DNA of 64,000 bases from Certhia americana (GCA_018697195.1 JAGMWU010000125.1:36001-100000); one strand, 5' to 3'; numbered from the stretch's first letter, positions 1 to 12,909 are shown. Made by a program: numbers and translations. The notes: a model not told the origin generated them from the sequence alone.

Positions 1-128
1 GAACATGATCTCTCTCCTCTTTATCAAGTGTCAACAGGCATCCAGCAATACCATTCATGCAGCCCAAGAGACCATAACCTGATAGCATCTCCCTCAATTG
101 GTCAAAATGGAGTGAAGTGCCAACTAAC
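1..128 (-). other. UNC5C: UNC5C intron after the transmembrane exon, 5' part
   Basis: This is the start of the next intron, donor GTTAGT at 128-123. Nothing else is recognisable in 128 bases. The next coding exon lies before the window. Confidence 0.85.
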
Positions 129-320
129 CTTGCCTTGCAGCCTTGATGTTGACAGGCTGAAATCCCCCATTTAGAGCCGAGGAGTCAATAATATCCGACT
201 CAAAGTCGCGGTGGTTCTTGCGATAGACAAACAGGGCCACGGCCACGGAAATAGCCAGGCACACGATCACGGCGATGACGATCCCCACGTAGAGAGCAAC
301 GTCATCCGAGTCAGGAGCAG
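129..320 (-). CDS. UNC5C: UNC5C transmembrane exon
   Basis: This 192-nt exon is phase 1 at both ends, with acceptor ctctccctgcag and donor CAA G|GTTAGT. It encodes the juxtamembrane [14 protein letters not shown], a hydrophobic helix ([20 protein letters not shown], continuing VALFVY), a positive stop-transfer sequence (RKNHR), and then [20 protein letters not shown] and IKAARQ of the cytoplasmic tail. The final G begins the next codon, Asp in mammals as I recall, in an exon outside the window. The helix places Ig and TSP1 domains outside the cell and ZU5-UPA-death domain inside. It is the most CpG-rich exon here. One helix position (SVAVALF versus SVVVALF in mammals by memory) is a mild change. 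Confidence 0.97.
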
Positions 321-1778
321 CTGCAGGGAGAGAGGCCAGGGACCCTCAAGAAATGTCCTCCTTTCAGGGACTTTTGAGAAAACACGTTCTTATTATTCTC
401 ATTTCCTGCAGATATTTACTGCCTTTTTTACAGGCTAATTTAAAATCCATTTCTAGCACCATATAGAAGGTCTGTGCCCTTTTGATGGAAAACAAACCTT
501 GATTTCTCTCTAGCTTGTGTTCTAACTCTTTCCCTATCCACTTAGTCATCTATCTAATACTCAAGCTGTGAACTACTAAGCAAAACATGTTATAGACTTA
601 GTCTTATGAACCAAATTCACTCTATGAAATGAGATAGTATGTCTTAGTGACAAAATGCCATAATATTGGTATTTAGAAGTTCATCTGATGTACCAAAAAC
701 ACATGGGTTTTTAAAACTCGGAAGCCTTATTTTCGTTTTAAAAGAAGTAAAAGAACCCAGAAATCCCATTTTCTATGGAATACCTGGAATAGCAGGACAT
801 ATCTTTGGTTGGTTTGGTTTGGTTTTTTTCAAATGTAACCTATCATTACTCCCTTTCATCCATTTGCCTTCGAAAATATAAACTAGTAAATTAGTAAATC
901 AGAGAATCAAGCATTGAATTCTCATCAGTGGCATTAACACATACATATTAAGATAAAAGCTGAAGCAAGCACATGAAAAAATGTGGTAATTTACCAAAAG
1001 GAACTAAAATTTATTAGAGCTGTCTTGTGAGGAAACAGCTATGATATTTCCACTAGCTGCTTATACCATATCTTCAGCACCAATTCCAAGCTAATCTCTA
1101 GCATCATTATCCACCAGACATTTTTTCCCCAAAAGGTCTGAATATGTGTTCAAAACTTGATGTATTTCTATACAGTGAAGGATCATTTTCAGAAATAGCC
1201 TAATGAAAAAGGAAGTGCAAAAACAAATCAGACTCTTTTAGTACCCGATTTTTGTTGGTTTGAAACATGTGAAATCACTTTTATTTTATCTCTCTTAGCC
1301 ATTTAAGCCAAGCTGCCCTCCAGCTTCAGAGGTGAGAGAGCTGGCAGATGCAGAAAGAGACTGATCAATCTCCGACAGCTCCAGGCTACCAGACCTTCAA
1401 TTTACCAAACTTGAAACAGCCCATTTTTAACCCAGCAGTTCAGGAAGCAGAACTCTTGAGTTCCGGCTCAAAGACAAGTTACCCTTCCACCACACTCCGT
1501 CCAGTTGCTGAGGGAATTTTAATGAGAAGATGGCTCATTCTCTCCAGTTTCTGTCTCTGAGACAGCATCTTCTCCCATTTCATGCATAAGGGCCCTTATA
1601 ATCCTGTGTCTGCTGCAAAACACTGTGCCTGCTGTCAAGCAAGTAGAATATCACTTACTCTGCTGAATAGGTCCCTTTTTTTGCCTGGTCACACTGAGCT
1701 TGCCTAACAATAAAGCCTGACCCAAGGAACAGCATCAAATTAGCAACCAGGAACATAAAAATCAAACATTAAACTTAC
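321..1778 (-). other. UNC5C: UNC5C intron between cassette and transmembrane exon
   Basis: This 1.46-kb intron runs from donor GTAAGT to acceptor ctctccctgcag. It carries the UGCAUG hexamer. Otherwise no repeat, RNA or exon is recognised. Short open frames here are not related to known proteins. Confidence 0.9.
1581..1586 (-). promoter_or_regulatory. UGCAUG element downstream of the cassette exon (RBFOX-type)
   Basis: The plus strand catgca is UGCAUG in the transcript, 193 nt downstream of the cassette's last base. RBFOX proteins bind this hexamer and promote inclusion when it lies downstream of an exon. One site alone occurs by chance about once in 4 kb per strand, so the support comes only from position. 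Confidence 0.4.
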
Positions 1779-1835
1779 AAGAAAATCCATATTCATTCTG
1801 GGTTCTCTGTTCAGTTGAAATAGGATAAATGAAAC
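1779..1835 (-). CDS. UNC5C: UNC5C cassette exon, 19 residues between TSP1-2 and the membrane
   Basis: A 57-nt exon is bounded by acceptor tttctttctttttaag and donor T|GTAAGT. It starts with two bases completing the split codon from exon 7 and leaves one base for the next exon, the same phase (1) as its neighbours, so it can be included or skipped without a frameshift. It encodes FIYPISTEQRTQNEYGFS, flanked by a junctional Gly (G|GT) before and Ser (T|CT) after. The peptide matches my memory of the 19-residue insert that separates longer predicted vertebrate UNC5C isoforms from the standard 931-residue form; I cannot verify this here. The insert has no cysteine or sequon and would lengthen the juxtamembrane stalk. 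UNC5B has a regulated cassette at the same site in the protein. Flanking motifs suggest tissue-regulated splicing. Confidence 0.88.
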
Positions 1836-1861
1836 CTTAAAAAGAAAGAAATTAAACAAAA

Positions 1862-1905
1862 ATGGGAACAAAATCAAATGAGGAGAACAAAAAAATGAAG
1901 CATGA
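1862..1905 (-). promoter_or_regulatory. Cluster of four YCAY motifs upstream of the cassette exon (NOVA-type)
   Basis: RTGR tetramers on the plus strand at 1862-1865, 1878-1881, 1895-1898 and 1902-1905 are CCAU, UCAU, UCAU and UCAU in the transcript, 27-70 nt upstream of the acceptor. NOVA proteins bind clustered YCAY, and upstream clusters usually favour skipping. YCAY is a common tetramer, so this is suggestive only. Confidence 0.35.
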
Positions 1906-1918
1906 AAAATATTTTAAT

Positions 1919-1953
1919 TAAAAAAAAAAAAAAGGAAAAGAAGGAAAAGAAAC
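1919..1953 (-). promoter_or_regulatory. Pyrimidine-rich tract upstream of the cassette exon (PTB-type)
   Basis: The sense strand reads tttcttttccttcttttcc followed by 14 T, about 85-120 nt upstream of the cassette acceptor. UCUU/CUUUUC-type motifs in this position are typical binding sites of polypyrimidine tract-binding proteins, which repress neural exons outside neurons. The link is inferred. Confidence 0.4.
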
Positions 1954-2647
1954 TGATGGCACTTTAAAATTCTGATACAGCACAGAATTATGATTTTGCA
2001 TCCCCTGTCTCCTTCAGAGCCTTACTAAGAATTAATAAGCAGGCAGATTGAATTTCTAAGCCAAAATCGGTCTCGAGTCACTAACTTTGGAGTGCTTAAA
2101 GTCTTTCTTTTATTGAGCATAAACTGTAATGGATCTAATTTATTTCAGACATCTAGGGTCATTAGCATATGGAAAGTCTTTTTATCCTTATCCCTGCCAT
2201 ATGCTTTAATTCCCAGGACATGTTCGGTGAGGCTCTAAACAGTTTTTATATTTAATTATAATAGCTTGCTGTTGATCTAATAGAGCTAAAGAAGACCTGT
2301 TGTCCCTGGTCAGAGGTTAAATACTGATTCGTGGAGCAGTCTATGCACAAAGCCCTCTCTCCGCATTTCCTTGGAATTATCTTTTCCTGTCCTTAATACA
2401 TGTTCAATAGGAATTCCTTAGGGAGTAAAGAATTTGTCAGCAAACAGTAAACTGAGTGGTTCCTCTTTGAAATCATTACAAAATCAATAAGGCTCCTGGG
2501 GTCAGAACATTATTTATTTGAAATCTTTGCAAGCACCATATATCGACAAAATCGTAACACAATTTACAGCTTTATTTCAGGATGGATAAAGAAGGGATAT
2601 CATTTCCTTTGTCTTTTCCCTCTGCAGTCCCCCCAGCACAGCACCCT

Positions 2648-2696
2648 GGAGATGCTTAGTTCATACAGGAATCCTGTGAACTCACTAAGCATCTCC
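2648..2696. repeat. Inverted repeat with perfect 13-bp arms and a palindromic centre
   Basis: Arms ggagatgcttagt (2648-2660) and actaagcatctcc (2684-2696) are exactly complementary. The spacer itself contains acagga...tcctgt, so the stem could continue past a four-base bulge. RNA from either strand would fold into a strong hairpin of about 49 nt. It sits about 0.8 kb upstream of the cassette exon on the sense strand. Confidence 0.85.
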
Positions 2697-4657
2697 CATG
2701 TAGCAAATGAGTGAAATGCTCCAAGCCTCATCCTGCTGGAAAGGTAAATGACAAATACAACTAAGCAGGGCATTGGGATGGGATGTCTGGCATGGGATTA
2801 GAGTCAGTGTAAGAAAGAAGGCACCTCTCCTCCATCACCTTCCCTAAAGTCTTCTGAAGGGAATTTCACCTCCTCCCCTCTGATCACACTGGAAGGAGCT
2901 CACACAGCTGGGAACTTCTGGCAGGTGAGACAAAACTGGAAAATGCACTCCTGGTGTGTGCCTAATGCATAGGACCACATTACAGGCAGAACAGAGTAAT
3001 AATCCCCAGCTCTCACAATTGCTGAGCTTGGATGCTCAGCATCTGTTGTGTTCTACACATATCTTGCTGCTTGGCTGTATTTTTTGTTAATGAAGACACA
3101 GTCTATTCCAATCACAGGAATAGACATACTTAATTCCAAAATTTCCAGACATTAACTATTGCATAAATTCTACATAACCTGAAATACCAGAGCAAAACCA
3201 GAACTAATTTTTGATGATGATGTTTTTTTCTGGGACATCGTGGTACAAACTATACTGCCTGTAATCTCTGTTTAAAGTTTTACTTCACAGCAAGGATTCC
3301 AGCCATACCAGTGTTTTTAGAAATACTGTGTTCTTACATTCACTTCCCTGGCTCTTTGAGGCAAATTCACATATGTGTGCTCTCAACATGCATACTCAAT
3401 CTTTTGTTAATAACTGCCTTCTCTTTCTACTGGTGTACTTGAGGTATTGGCCACAAAAAAGTCTGGTGAGTAAATTCTGAGGGCTAGAGTGAGTGCTCAG
3501 CAAGTCTGGGCATGAATTTACAGTATCCTTGTTACTCCCAATTACTCCCCAGATGAGTGCTGAGGCCTTTAATGTGGTAAACATAAATTTCAGTTATAGC
3601 CTTATGCCAAATATTTCCTTTGGTGAGATGTCCCTGGAGAGACCAAGAAGCAGGTAGAAGGAACTTAAAGGCCCGGGGAGAAAGTGGAGTTTAGGCTGAA
3701 TGCACCTTTGAATGATTTTTTGCCTTGTACTCAAAGCCACTGGGAAAGGTGAGGATGTCTCCTTGCACTTCATGTGCCCCAGCAGGTTCTCAGAGGAGAT
3801 GGAATGGAACAGCCTACATTCCCTGGCTCTGCATCACCCATGGAGCTCACCTGTGCAGAGCTGAAGAGGCTATTCCTCTCCTCACATTACCTCTGAGGTG
3901 GCCAGTTTTGTGTTCAAGGCTGTGCATCACTCCTGTCATGTCTGAAGGGATCCAGCAAAGGCACAAAAGATAGCACCATTTGGATTAGCTGTGATGTTAC
4001 TGAAAGCATTCTTCCCTCACAGGAAAATGGAAATCCAGATTCAAGCTTTTTCAGCAAAGCAAGCAAGCACAATCCACAAACATTCTAAAAGAAATTTGCT
4101 TCACTGCAACCTCTCCACAGACACTGTTAGTCACAAATACATATTGGTGGCTTGCAAGTTTCCACAGATTCTCTTACTGCCAACCATGGACAGCACCCCT
4201 GCAGCTACATAAGAGTGATGCCAACTTGCTCTGCAGAAATCTTTTGTGCACACGTTCAAAGATAACATCTATTGAAACAGAAGGAAGAGGCAAGGACATT
4301 ACAGGATGCTTCTGCCATTTGGGCAGGATGTTTTACAACAAAATTAGTTTTAAGCATGCCTTTGTCACTCCTCCAGAAGGGAGTGGGCATTGCAGGGGCA
4401 AGGAGGCGGCCTGCAGCCATGCACTGGTGATGGGCTGGAGATAGGCTTACTGCCATGATCCCAGCACAAGAGAATGGGGTTTTCTATAGGAAGCTGGCTG
4501 CCACACTGATCCCTCTGATTATGCCTTCAAACAATAAAAAAAAGGTCATTTTCATCAGATAATGTCACAAATCTGCTGGGATTAGTAACTGAAACAATGA
4601 AGAATGTCTTCCCTCCTCTCTTCAGAGTAATTGCAGTGAAGAGAGAGCTTTTGTGGG

Positions 4658-4674
4658 TTTTTTTTTTTTTTTTT
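4658..4674 (+). repeat. 17-base T homopolymer
   Basis: This T run is followed by a pyrimidine stretch (ccttccttcttg). It is a simple repeat. Confidence 0.9.
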
Positions 4675-7600
4675 CCTTCCTTCTTGTATGAACAGCACTG
4701 CCTGGCAAGTACTTAAGGGACTTCTACCAGGGTGATGAACAATTTTAATGAGTGTGAATTTAGAAAGGTAGTGGAGGGTTCTACTCTAGGAAGGCTGCTG
4801 ACTCAGAACAGCTGGTTACACAGTGAGCTACTTTGAAAAAAGTAATTTCAGCTTCTTCCTACCGCTTGTTGGGAAATAGATATTTTCAAGAGCGCTTCTG
4901 CTATTTTGTTGTGTTACTTACTATTGAATGACTAAAGTAGCAATAATCATACTTGATGCTTGCGTAGTGCCTGCTATTTGAGGGTTCTTACCAAAATGGG
5001 TATTTGTTTCCCTCACTGGAAAAGTAACTCACCCTATGTCAAACCTGGAAAATCAGTGGGAGGCTCAGGTTAACGCACAGAAATTGAACCACTGTAATTG
5101 CATGGTAAAGGCATTAAGTAAAAAGCCTTTAGTTAAGTTAATGTTTCTCCATGTATTCTACCTTATAGTCCAATTTAGGTTCATAAATATATTTTTTGTC
5201 TCTATGGAAGTGTTTCTATCAAGTGCCAAAGGTGGGGTTTTTTGAACTAAATTAATTACACTGGCACAAATCCTTTGTACAAATGCAGATGTACCATTAA
5301 AAGGTGCTTTAATAGACATTGCCTACTTTGTTTCTAGAAAGCATGAGAAGAGCAATTTAATCACCTTTATAATGATGCAACACTGGGCAAAGTAAAGAAG
5401 GGTGAATATGTCAGATTGTACTTGAAAAATTAACCAATCCAATGTTGATATATAGAAAAGAGTACAGCAGGCTTTTTATCAATTTACTTTAATTCAATTT
5501 AACCATCAGTCACACTTGGCACTGATTTGGGAAATTGTGACCATTTAACGGAATAGACTGTGAAGCTCATTTAATTAGTTTGGTGCAGTTTGTGAAGGCA
5601 GATGATCCCCAAACCCTGGAAGTCTAGCCTGAGCATTCTGGTCCCACATGCCTTGTTCTGACCTTCTGGGAACATGTTTGTGCCAGAGGCCCCAGGAGAC
5701 AGAGTGGCTGCTGTGAGTCACTGGATGGCCCTCAGCATATCTGCATGTGACTGTCACCAAAGAGTCACCAAAACAACTTTTCTAAGCGCTTCTTCTTCCA
5801 CTGGGAAAGCATCTACTCCTCATCACATTCATGGGCATTTATACACACACAGAGCCTGGGAACTCAGGATCATGACCACAGGCATTCTGAAATCCTGTGT
5901 TTGATTTTACCTAGAAAGCCATGGGAATATACTCCCTTGGCCTGTGAACTGACATAATTTAAAGAGCATTTTTATCCCTGTGTTATAAAACTCTAGGTCA
6001 CGGCTTCATGCAGAGGGAACTTGGTAACTGGCTCCCCTTTTTGGTCTGTAATTGGTTTTGCTAGCTTTCTGGTCATGCTGAATTTGTATTAATGACTATC
6101 AATTTTAGAGTAAATTGATCAAATTATGAAAGTATTTTACTCTGCTGCTTGAAGAAATTAAAATATCTACATAAGAGAGAAAGAAAAATACCCAGTTTTC
6201 AATTTGTATTTTTCCTGCCTATTTTCTCTCTTTACAGCAACTATATAGGTAAGAAAGGTGAAGTAGCTGAAGATGATCTTTCTGGCCATTTACTAGGGCT
6301 TGTACAGTTTGGGTCACATTTATGAAAATATTTACAATTATCCTGCAAAGAAATAGTTTTATAGCATTAGCTGCTGAGGTCACAGTTAATGATACATAGT
6401 TGAGACTGTATTGAGATCAGTGAGAACTAAAGACCTGCACTTTCATTAAATAAAGTGAAGATTCTTCAGTGAATCATACTTTAATCTGGCACCACTTGCT
6501 TCTAATCTATAAACTCTCTTTACTCTCTCTGTAGTAGTTTCAAAGGGACTTGAGGTCAAATAATTCCATGGCCCTTCTGAAAGCCCTGCTTTCAAGAATG
6601 TGCCTCAAGAACATCCTGTTGCAAAGAATTCAACAGGTTGAGCATACATATTTGTAACAGCACTTTCACCCCTTTTGGCTCCAAAATCAATGCCCTCAAA
6701 TCACCTCTGATAAAACAAGATGTCATGCATTCAGCTGCTGCCTTCCTTTCTCAGGAAACAGGTAAACAGAGACTGATTCTTACATGAAGATGCTTAACAT
6801 TTGAAGGAAGCAGTTCCTGGATGATTTAAAGTAGGTGTGTGGTATATAAAACGTGACATGAGTTTACTGAAACATTTAATTTAAAATCTTTGGGGTTTGC
6901 TGGAATTTTCTGTAATGAGTCTTGGTCTCAGAAATTATCCTGGAAAGTTTGAATAAAATTGGTTTAAGAACCCTAGTAACTTCTTTCTTGTTGTTTATTT
7001 CTAGTTCAATGGATCTCAATGACTAAAAGAATCCTCAACTCCCCCCAGGTACATATTGGTGTTTCCAAATTCCAAGTCCTAGAAATACATCCTATCTCCC
7101 TTTCTCTGTAAAATGCCATTCTCAATTCCATGTCGGCCCAATTTCAGGTTTTTTTTGCACTCATGGGAAGAGACATTCATCAATTCTATATTCTGAATTC
7201 CATTATTCAGAGAGGGTTTTGAGACAAAATCCTCTCTGAAGAAGAGAAAGAATTATATGTCCCTGCAGTGTTTGCAGTGCTGTGACTGTGTCTGTGACCT
7301 TGCATTACCAGTCCTGTTTCCTTCTGCCTTAGCTCATTCACCACCATTCCTACAGCTTGAGTTTCTTCACTATTTTTGAATGAAATTCTACATGATCAGT
7401 ACAGTGTGCAAAGACTCAAAGCTTTCAGAAAGGATTTTCAAGGGCTTTCAAAATATTAATTCAGATACATTGCAATGCTTTTGGCTTCCATCTAATTCCA
7501 TCTAGGTTTCCATCTATGATGGCCAAACAGTCACATATTCCCAGCTTACAAGAAAACATTTTAGATATTTAATTTGACATTCAGGAGTTTTAAATTGCTC

Positions 7601-10600
7601 TGTGCAAGTTCCACTGTCCAGAGGCTGCACATTTCCAGAATTTTCTTTTCTAGAAGGGACAGAGTTACTGGTACAAGAGTAATCTTAGAGTAAGCCCTGT
7701 ATTCTGACTGTTAAGTATCAAGGTTCATGATCACTTAACATGTTGTTGCTAATGAGACTGGAAAAGTATTGACAATAAAATTTGAATGCTACTTGCTGTT
7801 AATTGTTTCTCTGCCTTGCTTTTTCCCAGGAAATGTATCACAAAACCAAGAAGATGTGATATGTTCTACCTTACCTATGGTGGTTAAAAATTAAAAAAAC
7901 AAACAAAAGTAATAACAGAAAACCAACCAAATAACAGAGTCCCTGGCACAGCAAGAATCTTTCAGACAGAATGTGTTCAGCTTCTTCCTCCATTTTCTAT
8001 TCTAAAGAAAGACCTTCATGTCTGTAGTAATGATGCTGAAGGTCAGATATGATATCAGGCACCCCAGAGATAACACACAGCAATTTATTTTCCTTCTGAA
8101 GGACTAATTATTGGCATATTCAGGGTGGGCTAATAAACAGGGAGCTTGAGGTTTTGTGACTGATTATTTATTTGGGTATTATCTCAGATCTTTCCTGAGT
8201 GGGTGAGTTAAATGGGGACACTCTCTTGTTCTCTCCTTGAACAGAGTTTATGATATTCCATAATTAAGACTGCAATTATGTTTTCATTTTAAATTAGATC
8301 CTGACATTTTGTTAACATTGATAGAAAGGTCTTGCCTGAGTTTAAACATGTGTTACATCTATATGGGAATAAGGGAAGATGGAAGAGAAGGGTAACTTGT
8401 TGCTAATATTTGATGTGGATTAGAATATCCAAGTTTGACATTACGAAGTCTTCTGCATTTAAGGACATTGATGTTTTGGTTAAATGTTATGTCAGTCTTT
8501 AGTAGGACCTGAGCATTTGGTTTGTTATGCATATTTGACAGCAAAGTAAACACATGCTTAGCATTGCAATTCACTAGATGTGTATTTGCAAACTCTCGCA
8601 AGGACTGAATGCTAGACAGACTTCCTGGGGTTCACTTTGCTGTAGTGGGACAAGAGTGCTGAAATGAGAACAAGGAACACCACTGGAGAAAGAATACATG
8701 GCTGACAGCTAGAGGGACAGTTGGAAGAGGATCTAGGAGAGGGGATCAAAACTCTTAAGAATGCTGGACAAAAAGGGTAATGGAAAGCACACATTATCCA
8801 CATGGAACAGGTATAAAAATCTTCGGTAGGTTTGAATGCTCACATGTAGAGATAATGTGTATTCCCCATTTTATAACCTCAAAAAACGCAGAGACTCCAG
8901 AATCAGCTGATCAGCTCAATGTTTGTTTCCCAAATTCTAGAAACTTCCTTCCCCAACATGAGTTTTCATCTCAGCATGCTGCGAATAATTTTGTTAGTCC
9001 AGATTTAGAAATAGAGAGCACTGAGTTTTACTTCTGATTGTTTCACTTACTCCTTGATAAGCCTTCAGGTGCTCATGTAACTTTGCCCTGCCTGACACCA
9101 TGACAGGAAAGCAAAAATCATGAAATATATCCACCTTTGTATATGACAAGGATAATATAAATGTACATTATTGTGTCTTCATGGGTGCTTTTCTTCTACA
9201 ATTAAATTGATTAATCAGTTAGACTTCATAAGATTTGAATTCTTCTTTCATCTATCTGAGTAACTTTTTGGGTTTTTTAATGTGTAGAGGAATAGGGAAG
9301 AAGAAAAGAAAACCTAAGAGAATAAAGAAGAATGAAAAGTATAGATGAACAAAGCTGTCTTTTTTGTCCTCTCTGCGCAGCTATAATATTTTTTTTTAAT
9401 TAGTACAGATTTTTGAAAACAGTCTCTACATCTTACAGCATCTTTCTTTAAAAATAATGTGAAGGTGGCTCTTTCTGAACTGACTGGGGTTTAGACACAA
9501 GGATTTCAGTGCCCTGGGTTCTGCCTGTGGCTCTGCACTTCTACTTTCTCCCAACACTTTCATCTGCTTCAAGCAGTTGGTTTTCTAGGCAAGAGCTCTC
9601 AGTTGCACAGGGCCCATCAGAGTGTGGATGCTTCTCAGCTCCGAATTTTTCAAGTCACTACAATAAAATAGAGGTGAGTCATAACTCTGAGATGTGTCCA
9701 TAAACTCCCTTGGCTGCCACACCATTACATAGTGGCTAGGTAGAAAACTGAATAACACATCCCTTTACTCCTATCAGGAAACAGAATTATGGAAAACTTC
9801 CTCTAGGAACAGATGAGATGCCTTCTTCCCCCTGCTAGGCCAAAACAGGCCAGGTGGCTGTATCATTATGCTGACACAGTGAATGTACTAGAAGCTCTTT
9901 CCTGACCCATATGCTCTTAATGAAAGGTTTTATTTCATTTCTCTGCACATACAGGCTTCTGTTGCAGTCTCTCTTGAGAGACTTCTGCTTACCTTCTGGA
10001 GTCATTCCCCTGCTCTTTGCACATTGATCTGTTCTGGTGGACCTGTGGTCCTCATCAAGCTGCTCTGCCCTGTAATTCTTCCCTAAATGCCTGCTTTCAA
10101 ACCAAGCCAAAAAGGGAGATGAATACTTATTCCATCAGAGTTTCTAACATGTTATATTAACCAAGCAGGACATGTGCAGAATATGTATGATTTGGGAAGA
10201 AAGAGATGCTCATATCAGGGTAACTTTGCTTTCTACTCAGGACATATGTATAAACAGAGACAAGACTGGAAAAGGGCAGCATATTGCCAGTTCATGCCCA
10301 AGCAGGATGAACTGCATTTTTTTCACTTGCTTAGGCACTATCATTGCAAGAGGGAAACTTATGAATTTCATACTGCTTTTCAGATGAGGATTTTAGAGCA
10401 CTCAGCATATACAGATTTGCTGTCACCATGTCACATCAATTCACTCTTGCCTAAAAGACAGCCTTTTCTAAGAAGGAATGCCATTACTAGTCTGGTAATA
10501 ACATCTTCACCATGGTATGGTATAATGGTATATTTTCCTCCAGTGGTGCATCTGCTATTTGCATTTCCAAGCAGTTAAGCTGCATGCAGGGAGAAGACCA

Positions 10601-12863
10601 GAGTGACCTGAGAGTTAGTCCAGACTACTGCCTGTAGCAACAGGTGAAGATATTTTGAATATTTTCTTCCCTTTTTTTTTTTTAAATGAAGTAGCACATC
10701 TCAGTCATTTCATGCTCAAGAAACAATGGGAAAGTCCATACTGGATCTGATGACCCTTGGCAATGATTCACAGGTGGAAATTTCCTTTTGTTTCTATTCA
10801 ATGATAGATTTTTATTCCATAATGTGAGACTGTATAAAGTAAGCAGTATTACTTTACAGAACAACAGTACTATTTGTCTAACTATAACCCATAGTCCTCT
10901 AGCAATAACATGTCCTGTATTATCTTGCTTGCTGCTGTAAGAGAGATAGCTTTGTGTTTTGAAAAAAAACGATAAAAAAAATTAAAGCACAACTTAGCTA
11001 GCCTTTTATGAAAAGCCACAGTGGACTAAAGCCAGAGCAGAAAAAGGGGCACTGGTTGTCTCCCTCTGACTGAGCTAGTGCCAATCCTGCATGTTCCAGG
11101 CATGGTTTCAGAGAAGCCTAAAAGACCAGCAGGCACCAACCTTATGCCCATGGACTTGCTGTAGTTTTTCATTCAGCACAGGGACAATACAGATCTGAAC
11201 ACTGCCACTTCAGATCCTCAGCAGAAAGGATATACGTGACGTGCTGTGAGCGTGACAGCTAAATGTCACAACTCAGGCAATAAGCCTTCAACATAAGCAT
11301 GCAGCACAGCTAACTCTCCTCATAGGCTGTCCACCTCTTCTTGAAGATCTGCAGAATTTTACACATAAGGCAAAGCAGAAGCATCTGTTTTGTACCACAC
11401 AAGCAATCTCGCACTCATTCCAGACTGAGTCCAGCAAAACACTTCCCCTGGTATATTGCTTTAAAAATGTTTGTGACCTAGTGAAAGGAAGTACCTTGTA
11501 CCGAAGTTTGAGGCAGCAGGAGAGTGCTTTGCTTTCTTATTCCCCACACAGAACACCCACCAAAATCATTAGGTGATACAAGTGGAGGGCTAATTGCAGT
11601 GCTTCAGTTTACAGCAATCCCCTGTTGAGATGCCGTGTGTGCCTATAAAAGTGTTGTTCCTTGCACTGAAGTATTTACCACAGTACTCACACATCAAATG
11701 GGAAATAATGCAACTATGGAGGCAATAATGCAACTAGTGTGGGTGGTAACCAGCCAATTCTTCTTACACCTACAGTAGATTTTGTTCCAGAAAATCGTAT
11801 TAATGCTATTATGGGAATTATGAAATTGTTATAATGGGAACTGCTAGACAATATTGTGTACTTGAAAACTTAAAATAGCAATGACTGCCCTAAATTTTCA
11901 CTACATCTGCTTTTCCTCTTCGATCCAGCCTGCTGGCTCTCTGTGGGCTCTCTAGTTTAATGATTGTTCATCCCTTCATCCCTTAACAGAAAAACACTAA
12001 CTACTGCATACAGGAGAGTATGTGTGTACCAGCAAGACGATTAGTCTGAATAAATGCAACAGCAGAGTTGCATGAAAAATGCCACAGTTAGTGGTAAGCA
12101 AAAACTACAGCTTTGGGTGTAAAATACTGTAATTACAAGGGATGGCGAAAGCGCCACTGTTTTTATCCCTACAGAAATCAATAGCGGTGCAGACTTGTGC
12201 TCTTTGCTGGAGCAGGGGCCGTCTGATGAAAGAGCTTATTGATTTATTCAGCTGATGCTACTGAAGTGAATGATAGACTAGAAGGGAAAGAGCTTGTAAA
12301 TTAGACCCATTCAATCCAGCATTTTCCAGGATATCTTTTAAACACAGCTACATAGAGATATATATTTAAAAGTGAGTTTTTGTCAGAGGAACAGGCTAGT
12401 GAATTCTGGCAAAAGTGTCTGCCTACTAATTCTTTGACCTCAACTACATCCATGGTATCAATCTTCAAGCTCTCACTAAAGACTGACAATGAGGAAGCAG
12501 CATCAGGGCATCTAGGAACAGGATTTGACTATGGTGCAGGTAAGCAGCTGGCTAACACATCTCCCAGAGGGCCACAGAGAAAAGGCGGATGAAGCTTCCT
12601 TCTGGTATTTGCCATGCCTGACCCAGTGGCATGAAGTCACTGGAAAAGACTGTTGTGAATCTACAGGTGCCCAGGCTAGGAGAATTGTTAGTTCCAGGCC
12701 AGACCCCCAAAGCCTCAAACAATGTGGAAAGAGGCAGGTTGTTTTAGGAATAAAAGGAGTGTTGTGTCTTCCTGGCTCAGCAGGCAAATTTTCTATGAAT
12801 CTAAATCCACACAGTCAAAAATGTAAGTGTTCAGATTGATTTTGAATAAACTGAGAAAGATAA

Positions 12864-12909
12864 ATAAAGAAAAAGAGAAGGAAAGAGAGAGAGAGAGTGC
12901 GAGAGAGCA
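12864..12909 (+). repeat. (GA)n-rich simple repeat
   Basis: This is an imperfect purine repeat with gagagagagaga blocks. Confidence 0.85.
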
